DNA of 37,876 bases from Deltaproteobacteria bacterium (lineage in GTDB: Bacteria; Desulfobacterota; Desulfobacteria; Desulfobacterales; Desulfobacteraceae). Every line of letters begins with the position of its first letter. Within the stretch, counting starts at the first letter, position 1. Shown one piece after another: positions 26,579-32,997 of the stretch. The translations under genes were made by a program, and so were the position numbers. The DNA lies in contig JAADHV010000049.1 of the NCBI GenBank assembly GCA_013151635.1, positions 1 to 37,876 on the forward strand. The letters run 5' to 3'. The notes beneath the pieces are model-generated. The model did not search any database. It was not told where the DNA came from and worked only from the letters and a program-made list of their open reading frames with translations.

Positions 26579-26617
26579 GGCAGGGCCACCCCCTGTTGTC
26601 CGGAAAATAGCCCTGCC
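26579..26617. repeat. Stem-loop between the QueG-like and phosphatase genes
   Basis: GGCAGGGC at 26579-26586 and GCCCTGCC at 26610-26617 form a perfect 8-bp GC-rich stem around 23 bases. A second small hairpin (CCCATG/CGTGGG) lies just beside it near 26534-26549. No T-tract follows on either strand, so it is not a normal intrinsic terminator. The region between the two minus-strand genes otherwise holds nothing I recognise. Confidence 0.45.
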
Positions 26618-26638
26618 CCGATGTATCAATGGCAGGAT

Positions 26639-27709
26639 TTAGTTTATACCAATATCCTTTGGCCGGACCATGATCCAGTTTTTATCCGCCGTCACTTTCA
26701 AGTCAAGTTCTTTTTCCTGGCGGGCCCTGAGAGCAAAAGCTTTTTGGGTCTTTTTCCAATACTTTTCCTTCCTGTTGATCCAGAGCTTAAGACCGCCCTT
26801 TGCATAATCTGAATAAAAAAGCATAAAATGATCATTTGGAGAATCTCCTGCAACCAGAATGGGTCTTTTAACGGGGTGAATATAATCCTTGATAGCGGCA
26901 AGTTTTCCGACATACATGGTATTTGGCCCCCAGATATAGGGGGTTAGCTCCTTTTTATAATGGGTCTCTTTGGTATACTTGTCATCAAAAAAGTGGCCTC
27001 GTTTAATCTGGAGACGGGCAGTTGTAACATCAAAGGTTTTCCTGTCCTTTAAAAGGCAGGAAACGCCAATGACATTTTCAGGCTTTACATTGATGCCGTA
27101 TTTTGGATCGGAAACCACCATCCTGGCGAGTTCTTCAAGGGCAGCAGATACGACATATACCTCAATACCATTTGCCTGCAATGCATTGATCAATTCTCTC
27201 TGGCCAGGATAAATCCTGGGGGTTTCAGGCTTGTATTCAACCAGCTTGCCGTTGTCCCAGTATTTACAGGGAACTTTAGCCCCGTTTAATGCAAACAAGT
27301 CATCCACATAATTTTTCAACTCGCCCAGGGTAAAACCGCTGAAAACCTGGGCAATCCAGGGATATCCGACTTTATGGTCGATATCATACAATTTATAGGC
27401 ATAGGAAACCAGGGTATCCTCTGGATGAAAGGGAATCAGCTTCAAGGAAGGGTCTATGGTTCTGCGGGTCAAAAGCCCCTTGTTTTCAAGATAAGGGAGA
27501 AGGGATTCTTCAAGGTCCCTGTACCAGATGGTGTTGTCTGCATCAAATACTGCATACTCGCCTTGATCAGCATGCTGTTCAATAAATTTTTCAAGTATTT
27601 TTGCCTCTTTTTGCGGCCAGTGTTTCAACTCGACCCCGAATGAAAAAGACACGCTGACAAATACCAGCACAAATCCCAGGAACAGACCGATTTTAATGTG
27701 ACGTTTCAT
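26639..27709 (-). CDS. pchP: Periplasmic HAD phosphatase, probable phosphorylcholine phosphatase
   Basis: A 356-residue HAD hydrolase with a signal peptide (MKRHIK then a hydrophobic core to about residue 25), so it works in the periplasm. HAD motifs are AVFDADNTIW (nucleophile Asp and acid/base Asp), YVVSAALEEL (motif II) and LVAGDSPNDHFML (acidic motif). The whole length resembles Pseudomonas phosphorylcholine phosphatase as I remember it: ELKHWP, DLEESLLPYLENKG, PWIAQVFSGFTLGELK, NVIGVSCLLKDRKT and KGGLKLWINRKEKY. It would release choline and phosphate from phosphocholine. Start 27709 follows GGAGGAAACC. The open frame reaches 46 codons further upstream, but these lack a signal peptide. 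It is the last gene behind the Liv importer. Confidence 0.88.
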   Translation of the reverse strand: MKRHIKIGLFLGFVLVFVSVSFSFGVELKHWPQKEAKILEKFIEQHADQGEYAVFDADNTIWYRDLEESLLPYLENKGLLTRRTIDPSLKLIPFHPEDTLVSYAYKLYDIDHKVGYPWIAQVFSGFTLGELKNYVDDLFALNGAKVPCKYWDNGKLVEYKPETPRIYPGQRELINALQANGIEVYVVSAALEELARMVVSDPKYGINVKPENVIGVSCLLKDRKTFDVTTARLQIKRGHFFDDKYTKETHYKKELTPYIWGPNTMYVGKLAAIKDYIHPVKRPILVAGDSPNDHFMLFYSDYAKGGLKLWINRKEKYWKKTQKAFALRARQEKELDLKVTADKNWIMVRPKDIGIN

Positions 27710-27749
27710 GGTTTCCTCCGAAAGTTTATGATATAAGAGATAATTGCAT

Positions 27750-27781
27750 CTCAGGGGAAATTTATAGCAATTTCCCCTGAG
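27750..27781. repeat. Perfect 13-bp inverted repeat between binding-protein gene and pchP
   Basis: CTCAGGGGAAATT (27750-27762) pairs exactly with AATTTCCCCTGAG (27769-27781) around 6 bases. It lies after the binding-protein stop and before pchP in the direction of transcription. There is no T-tract on the minus strand, so partial termination or protection of the upstream message against 3' decay is likelier than full termination. This fits the usual need for more binding protein than downstream product. Confidence 0.6.
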
Positions 27782-27861
27782 GATGTGTGACGTTTCAGGA
27801 TGGCAGCGGTTCTCCTTCTGTGTCCGCAGGCGGGGAACTGCTGTCATTTGATTTGCTTTTT

Positions 27862-29082
27862 TTATTTAATCCATCTTGGTACCTGGAATTTATAATTTTT
27901 ATAGGGTTTTGTGGGCGGATCTGTAAAAATGGCGACCATTTCCCCGTTCTGTACCTGGTAATGGGCAATGGGCACATCCCCACCCGCCCTCATGACATGA
28001 TCTGCGTCCCATTTCCACCACCCGGTTTCCCCTTTATATCCTTTGGTGGCAATATAATTATTAATCTTGTCATGTGCCTTTTCATCCCCGACAGCTTTAA
28101 CAGCCGCGGCCCATGCTTTAACACCGCTGTAAGCTGCCCACGATCCTGCCTGGGGCAGATGGTGCCAGATGGTGTTAAATTTTTTCAACCAGGCCTGGGC
28201 TTCAGGCGTGGGTGCCTCAGGCGTAGGCATGGCAGTGGGGACTTCACCGATAATACCGTCTGCCTCTTTGCCCATGGTTCCCACAACTTCCCTTGGCACC
28301 AGGGAATACCCGTAACTCAAAATAGACTTGGTGGGTTTTTTCATGAACTGCCGGAAAAACGTGATCACTTCCTGGGCAGACACGATTTCCACATGAATGA
28401 TGGCAGGTTTGATCTTCCGGATTTTAGTCAGCAAAGGGCCCCACTGGTTGGTGCCATAGGGAACCAGTTCATGCATGGCCACTTTCCACCCTTTTTTCTT
28501 AAAATTCTTTTCCAGGGTATCCCCTACTTCCGTACCCCAGGCGTCATCCGCTGTTATTATAACAACCTTTTTATTGGGATATTCATAAGGCAATGCCATC
28601 AGCACGTTAAACATGCTCTTGGCCTGGTTGATACCGGTATCGGTGAGCTGAAAGATATTATTGTATTGCTTCTTGTTCTGCTTGTAAATATCCACGGCAG
28701 TCTGTGATCCGTCATCAGCGAAAAACGAAGCCGTATATTTTCCATAGGCCCGGACATCCTGGCCCCATCCGGCCCACCCTGCGTGGACGGAATCAACCTT
28801 TAATTTTCCACAAAGATAGTCAGCGCCCTGCATGACCCGTTCCGGTGCAAATTCCTGGGTATCAAACCGCACAGGTTCCAGCTTTTTGCCAAGGAGCCCG
28901 CCTGCTTCATTGATTTCGTCAATAGCCATTTTAATCCCTTTCCAATAATTGTCGCCTGTATCGGTATAAGGGCCTGTCATGGCCAGGGGAACTCCGACTT
29001 TAATCACGCCTTTGGCCCATGCGCCCTGTGCCATGAACAAACTTAAAACCAGGATTAATAATAGACTTAATGTTTTTTTCAT
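27862..29082 (-). CDS. Liv-type ABC importer substrate-binding protein
   Basis: A 406-residue periplasmic binding protein of the branched-chain amino acid (Peripla_BP_6) family. Residues 1-23 are a signal peptide ending AQGAWA; the mature part starts KGVIKVGVPLAMTGPYTDTG, as in LivJ relatives. No lipobox Cys is seen. AAGGAGGTAGG lies before the ATG. Despite the family name, ligands range widely. The mature protein has many Trp and Tyr residues (AGWAGWGQD, GWWKWD), and its setting next to pchP, betA and aor suggests choline or a related quaternary amine; that is inference. Confidence 0.9.
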   Translation of the reverse strand: MKKTLSLLLILVLSLFMAQGAWAKGVIKVGVPLAMTGPYTDTGDNYWKGIKMAIDEINEAGGLLGKKLEPVRFDTQEFAPERVMQGADYLCGKLKVDSVHAGWAGWGQDVRAYGKYTASFFADDGSQTAVDIYKQNKKQYNNIFQLTDTGINQAKSMFNVLMALPYEYPNKKVVIITADDAWGTEVGDTLEKNFKKKGWKVAMHELVPYGTNQWGPLLTKIRKIKPAIIHVEIVSAQEVITFFRQFMKKPTKSILSYGYSLVPREVVGTMGKEADGIIGEVPTAMPTPEAPTPEAQAWLKKFNTIWHHLPQAGSWAAYSGVKAWAAAVKAVGDEKAHDKINNYIATKGYKGETGWWKWDADHVMRAGGDVPIAHYQVQNGEMVAIFTDPPTKPYKNYKFQVPRWIK

Positions 29083-29110
29083 CCTACCTCCTTGAATAAT
29101 TGTTATTATT

Positions 29111-30085
29111 TCAATTTAAGCTACGCACTTTCTTTTTTTTTAAAAATATTTTTTCAAACATCCCCACGATGCCATCCGGCAGTAAAAGGACCAGGATCAC
29201 AACCATTGCACCCAGTGTAATGGGGCGGAAAGACCCTAAGGGGGACAGCATTTCATTGATGGCAATGGTGATAAATGCGCCGATGATGGCACCGGGAAAT
29301 TTTCCTACGCCGCCGATGACCAGGATAACCATAAGGGTGACAAAAAGATCAATCCCCAGCATCCGTGTGGAGAGCATGCCCACATAATGGGCGTAAAATC
29401 CGCCGATAACCCCGGTGAGAAACGAAGTCAGGGCAAATACCATGAGCTTGTACTTGAATGCGCTCACGCCAAGGCAGGAGGCAAACTCCTCTGCGTCTTT
29501 AAGGGCCAGAAATGCAGTCCCCCAGTGGGATTTAATCACAGCCAGAATAATGCCAGAACAGATAACAGCCACAAAAAGCATGAGGTAAAAATAAGGGACA
29601 GGTTCCGAGCTTGTAAAGGTATATCCGAATATATTCATAGGCTGGATGGTCAAAATTCCCCTGGAGCCGCCAGTACCGATCGCCCGGCCGATGCCCCCCT
29701 TGAGAACCGGTTCCAGGATCATATGAACGGCAAAAGTGACAAGGGCGATATAAGCCCCTTTGAGTTTCAGGCAGGGAAGACCGACAAGAATGCCGATTCC
29801 TGCTGCAATCACCCCGGCAAGGAAAACGGCAAATATGGGGGGAATTCCAAATTTTGCCGTGATAATTGCAGATGCATAAGCCCCTATGACAAAAAATGCG
29901 ACCTGGCCAAAGGAAAAAATCCCGGCAAATCCCATGATAAGATCCCAGCATGAGGCCACAACAGACCATATCAGGCACATTATCAGTATATGCATGATAA
30001 AATTGGTGGACCCGAAAAACAAAGGAAGAACCGCCACGATACTCCAGATAACAGCCAGTAATTTTGCAATGCGTTTGTGTTCCAT
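29111..30085 (-). CDS. livM: Liv-type ABC importer permease, LivM family
   Basis: A 324-residue integral membrane permease with about eight to ten hydrophobic segments. Family features are DLIMGFAGIFSFGQVAFFVIG (the LivM signature region), GTGGSRGILTIQP and VIGGVGKFPGAIIGA near the C-terminus. The C-terminus is basic (KIFLKKKKVR). It pairs with LivH, starts 4 bases after the livH stop with a G-rich ribosome site, and is followed by the binding-protein gene. Confidence 0.92.
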   Translation of the reverse strand: MEHKRIAKLLAVIWSIVAVLPLFFGSTNFIMHILIMCLIWSVVASCWDLIMGFAGIFSFGQVAFFVIGAYASAIITAKFGIPPIFAVFLAGVIAAGIGILVGLPCLKLKGAYIALVTFAVHMILEPVLKGGIGRAIGTGGSRGILTIQPMNIFGYTFTSSEPVPYFYLMLFVAVICSGIILAVIKSHWGTAFLALKDAEEFASCLGVSAFKYKLMVFALTSFLTGVIGGFYAHYVGMLSTRMLGIDLFVTLMVILVIGGVGKFPGAIIGAFITIAINEMLSPLGSFRPITLGAMVVILVLLLPDGIVGMFEKIFLKKKKVRSLN

Positions 30086-30089
30086 TGAT

Positions 30090-30962
30090 TTACCCCCATT
30101 TCCCCATAAGTCCCTGGGGTCTTATAGCCAGGGTTGTCAACAATACTGCAAATAATGCAATCAAGGTCCAGTTCATGCCGAACTGCCATCCGACAAAAGC
30201 CTCAAGCATGCCCACGATAAATGCGGCATAAAGGCCGCCCTTGATACTGCCCATACCCCCGAAAGCCGTTATTACCCAGGCTTTGATAAGAATATTCCAG
30301 CCACCTCCGGGTGTTACAAAATATTTCTGGGCCAGAAGGATTCCACCCATGCCAACCATAACCGTTGAAATGGCAAAGGTGGCGGCAAACACAAATTCCT
30401 TGGGGATTCCCACGATCTGGGCTCCGGCCGGGTTCTGGGCAACAGCCCTGACTGACATGCCGGTCCGGGTATTGTTGAGAAACCACCGGAAAAGAAGAAT
30501 ACCGCCAATGGACAGAACAAAAATCACCACATCCTGGTAGGAGAGAATAAAATCACCCACTTCAAAGGCTCCTTCCAGAATAGAGGGTAAGGACTTCATC
30601 CTTGCCCCGAATACCACCTGGTAGGAATTATCCAGAAAAAGGGCCAGTCCCAGGGTGATCATCATCACCTTGATTTCCCAGTCATCCCGCTTCCGCAACG
30701 GTGCCACCAGCAATTTTTCAATAAAAAAACCGAAAACCAGCAGCACGGGAGCGGCAAGACAGAACACCACCAGGTAATTTTTAAAATAGGCCACTCCGAA
30801 CAGCAAAAATGCAATATAGCCGCCCATGCTGTAAAAGGAGCCATAAGCAAAATTAAAGGCCTTGGAGACCCCGTAAATCAAAGTAAGGCCTACTGCCATG
30901 AGGGCGTAGACCGACCCGTTGATAAGGCCGCTGATGATAACATCCATAATCTCAATAAGCAT
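30090..30962 (-). CDS. livH: Liv-type ABC importer permease, LivH family
   Basis: A 290-residue integral membrane permease. Typical LivH stretches are LINGSVYALMAVGLTLIYGV, KAFNFAYGSFYSMGGYIAF, GMSVRAVAQNPAGAQIVGI and ITAFGGMGSIKGGLYAA. It forms the channel with LivM. AGGAGA precedes the ATG at 30962. It lies 14 bases after livF. The gene order livG-livF-livH-livM-binding protein differs from the common order in which the binding protein comes first. Confidence 0.93.
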   Translation of the reverse strand: MLIEIMDVIISGLINGSVYALMAVGLTLIYGVSKAFNFAYGSFYSMGGYIAFLLFGVAYFKNYLVVFCLAAPVLLVFGFFIEKLLVAPLRKRDDWEIKVMMITLGLALFLDNSYQVVFGARMKSLPSILEGAFEVGDFILSYQDVVIFVLSIGGILLFRWFLNNTRTGMSVRAVAQNPAGAQIVGIPKEFVFAATFAISTVMVGMGGILLAQKYFVTPGGGWNILIKAWVITAFGGMGSIKGGLYAAFIVGMLEAFVGWQFGMNWTLIALFAVLLTTLAIRPQGLMGKWG

Positions 30963-30976
30963 TATTGATTCTCCTG

Positions 30977-31681
30977 TTACATGCCAAGAAAAATTTCTTT
31001 CAGGTGGTCATTGCCAAGCGCTTCATCCTTGGTCCCTTCAAAGGAAATCCTGCCTTCCTCCAGAACATAAAGTTTGTCGGCAAGTTCGGTGATCTGGGGG
31101 ATATTCTGTTCCACCACAAGAACCGTCATGCCCTGGCTGTTGATCTCCCTTATAATCCTTCCCACCTCATCTCTCAAATTGGGCTGAAGGCCCAGGGAAG
31201 GCTCGTCTATGGCCAAAAACTTTGCATTGGACATAAGGCCCCTTGCAATGGCAAGCATCCTTGCTTCCCCACCACTCATGGTGGAGGCAAGTTGTAATTT
31301 ACGCTCTTTTAAGCGGGGGAAAAGGGAAAAAACCTTTTCCAGGTTTGTTGCTTCATAGGGCCTTGCCGCCTTGGAATAGGCCCCAAGCTTTAAGTTTTCC
31401 AATACTGTCATTTCAGGGAACAATTCACGGTTTTCCGCAATATAGGTAATTCCCTTGTTTACCAGTTTTTCCGCACCCAGGCCTGCAATATTTTCTCCAT
31501 TGTATTCAATATGGCCGGTGACCTTATTTACAAGGCCGCAGATGGATTTTAAAAAAGTGCTTTTCCCATGGCCGTTGGGACCCAGCATCACAACGATCTG
31601 GCCCTTTTTAACTTCCATGGAAACATTCTTCAATACATGGAAGTCATCGTAGTAGGCATCTAACTTGCTGATTTTAATCAT
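30977..31681 (-). CDS. livF: Liv-type ABC importer ATPase, LivF family
   Basis: A 234-residue ATPase. Walker A is GPNGHGKST, the ABC signature is MSGGEARMLAIARGLM and Walker B is KFLAIDEPSLGL; the switch His position is taken by Gln in VVEQNIPQ, usual for LivF. The start at 31681 overlaps the end of livG by eight bases and has a GGGGG stretch upstream, so coupling is likely; an upstream frame extension of 8 codons is inside livG. It should dimerise with LivG. Confidence 0.93.
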   Translation of the reverse strand: MIKISKLDAYYDDFHVLKNVSMEVKKGQIVVMLGPNGHGKSTFLKSICGLVNKVTGHIEYNGENIAGLGAEKLVNKGITYIAENRELFPEMTVLENLKLGAYSKAARPYEATNLEKVFSLFPRLKERKLQLASTMSGGEARMLAIARGLMSNAKFLAIDEPSLGLQPNLRDEVGRIIREINSQGMTVLVVEQNIPQITELADKLYVLEEGRISFEGTKDEALGNDHLKEIFLGM

Positions 31682-32384
31682 TATTACCCCCAAGATAACA
31701 TTCAATCACCCTTGGATCGCTGGTCACATCCACAGGATTGCCGCAGCAGACTTCAGTACCGGTTTCAATTATCAAAAGTTTTTCAGTCAATTCGGTCAGG
31801 ACCTTCATAAAGTGCTCAATAATAATGATGGTGATCCCCATCTCCCGGTTAATCCTTTGAACAAGGTTCATGAGCTTCATAATTTCTTTTGCATTTGAAC
31901 CTGCCATGGGTTCATCCAGCATCAGTACCCGTGGTTTGGTGGCAAGGGCAGCGCCTATCATAAGCATTTTCTTGTCCAGGAGATTAAGTTGTCCCGTGGA
32001 AGAATCCCGCTTGTCAATAAGGTTGACAAACCTTAAAATTTTTTCCACATAATCGTGTTCAAATCCGTCCCTGCTTCCGAAATGACTTCCCACGCCAATA
32101 CTTTTTTCAACGCTTAAACTGGGGAAGGTCTGGGGGATCTGAAAGGTTCTTGAAATCCCTAGTTTTGCAATCTGGTGTGGGGGAAGGCCCCTGATTTCTC
32201 CATTATTAAAGGTAACTGAACCTTCAAAAGGGTAAAGGCCTGTAATCAGGTTGTAAAGGGTGGATTTCCCGGCGCCGTTGGGTCCTGCAATTCCAAAGAC
32301 CTGGCCTTGTTCAACTTCAAAGCTCAGGTTGTTGACTGCGGTCAATTCGCCAAATTTCTTGGTAACATTGGTCATTTTAAGCAT
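31674..32384 (-). CDS. livG: Liv-type ABC importer ATPase, LivG family, with unusual signature motif
   Basis: A 236-residue ATPase with Walker A GPNGAGKST, Walker B VLMLDEPMAG and switch His in IIIIEHFMK. The ABC signature, normally LSxGQ- or PYGxQ-like in this family, reads STGQLNLLDKKMLMIG, with GAAL where the ARAL of relatives would be, so it is degenerate. The partner LivF has a canonical signature. The start at 32384 is chosen because the AGGT before it fits a ribosome site and the typical LivG start MLKMTNVTKKFG follows; 12 more codons are open upstream. It is the first gene of the importer operon, facing the aor operon. Confidence 0.9.
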   Translation of the reverse strand: MLKMTNVTKKFGELTAVNNLSFEVEQGQVFGIAGPNGAGKSTLYNLITGLYPFEGSVTFNNGEIRGLPPHQIAKLGISRTFQIPQTFPSLSVEKSIGVGSHFGSRDGFEHDYVEKILRFVNLIDKRDSSTGQLNLLDKKMLMIGAALATKPRVLMLDEPMAGSNAKEIMKLMNLVQRINREMGITIIIIEHFMKVLTELTEKLLIIETGTEVCCGNPVDVTSDPRVIECYLGGNND

Positions 32385-32430
32385 CTTACCTGTTCCTTCC
32401 TTCGAGTTGAAGTTGAACACAGTTTTGCTA

Positions 32431-32452
32431 TCACGTAGTATGTAATAGGTGA
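32431..32452. promoter_or_regulatory. Palindromic operator-like site 1, livG side
   Basis: A 22-base near-palindrome with left half TCACGTAGTAT and right half GTAATAGGTGA, flanked by TA on both sides. Sixteen of 22 positions are symmetric. Nearly the same sequence recurs at 32514-32535. The length and symmetry suit a TetR-type dimer site. It lies about 50 bases upstream of the livG start. Confidence 0.55.
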
Positions 32453-32512
32453 TATGTAATCATAGCCATAGCACAGGTTTTTTTTTAAATCAACAAAAAA
32501 AGGGGAAAGCTG

Positions 32513-32541
32513 TTTACATAGTACATAATATGTGATATTTT
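32513..32541 (+). promoter_or_regulatory. sigma70-like promoter of the ferredoxin-aor-tetR operon
   Basis: TTTACA at 32513-32518 (five of six matches to the -35 consensus), a 17-base spacer and TATTTT at 32536-32541 (four of six). The ribosome binding site AGGAGA lies at 32567-32572. The spacer is almost wholly occupied by operator-like site 2, so a bound regulator would block RNA polymerase. Confidence 0.5.
32514..32535. promoter_or_regulatory. Palindromic operator-like site 2, aor side
   Basis: Left half TTACATAGTAC and right half ATAATATGTGA. On the same symmetry scheme as site 1 (TCAC-n-TA-n-TA, two bases, then TA-n-TA-n-GTGA), only the second base differs. The two centres are 83 bases apart in the divergent intergenic region, one near each operon. 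The site coincides with the spacer of the promoter at 32513-32541. The TetR gene at 34817 is the obvious candidate regulator. Confidence 0.55.
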
Positions 32542-32577
32542 CCTTTTCCAGAATAAAAACTTTATCAGGAGAAAGCT

Positions 32578-32997
32578 ATCAAGGCCTTTATTCATACAAA
32601 CTTTGACAAATGCACAGGGTGCAGTATCTGCCAGCTTGCGTGCAGCATGGACCTGATCAAGGGATATAATCCCGGGCGGTCCCGCATTTTCATTCACCAT
32701 AAAAATGAAAACCTTTTTCACTTCCCAATGGTCTGCAACCAGTGTGAAAATGCCTATTGTCTGACTGTCTGCCCTGCCGGGGCCATCCTGCGAAACAAGG
32801 ACGGCATCGTTCTTATTGACCATGATAAATGCATCGGCTGTGGCCTGTGTGCTGAATACTGCCCGATCAAGGCCGTGATAATTGATCCTGATACCAGAAA
32901 GGCTGTTAAATGCGAATTGTGCCAGGGGAACCCCTTATGCGTTGAAGCCTGCCCCACCGGAGCCCTTGAACTTGTTCACAAAAGGAAAAATCAATGA
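32578..32997 (+). CDS. Four-cluster ferredoxin, electron-transfer partner of the aldehyde oxidoreductase, apparent ATC start
   Basis: About 139 residues with four [4Fe-4S] cysteine sets: CTGCSICQLAC at the start, CNQCENAYCLTVCPAG, CIGCGLCAEYCPIKAV and CELCQGNPLCVEACPTGAL. This is the DmsB/HycB-like type often encoded beside tungsten aldehyde oxidoreductases. The frame contains no ATG, GTG or TTG between the stop at 32554 and the first cluster. The first ATG (32644) comes after it and would delete its cysteines. A strong AGGAGA at 32567-32572 sits 5 bases before ATC at 32578, so initiation at ATC, or an ATG-to-ATC change or base error, is the simplest reading. The stop overlaps the aor start (ATGA). 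Confidence 0.85.
   Translation: MKAFIHTNFDKCTGCSICQLACSMDLIKGYNPGRSRIFIHHKNENLFHFPMVCNQCENAYCLTVCPAGAILRNKDGIVLIDHDKCIGCGLCAEYCPIKAVIIDPDTRKAVKCELCQGNPLCVEACPTGALELVHKRKNQ

Noticed and set aside
27787-28707. Long open frame (306 codons) on the plus strand
   Set aside because: It lies antisense to the binding-protein gene, its translation has no known domain and an odd composition, and the minus-strand gene has a signal peptide, a ribosome site and clear family motifs.
29387-29953. Open frame of 188 codons on the plus strand
   Set aside because: It is antisense to livM, whose hydrophobic coding gives a Lys/Gly/Asn-rich mirror frame; no start signal.
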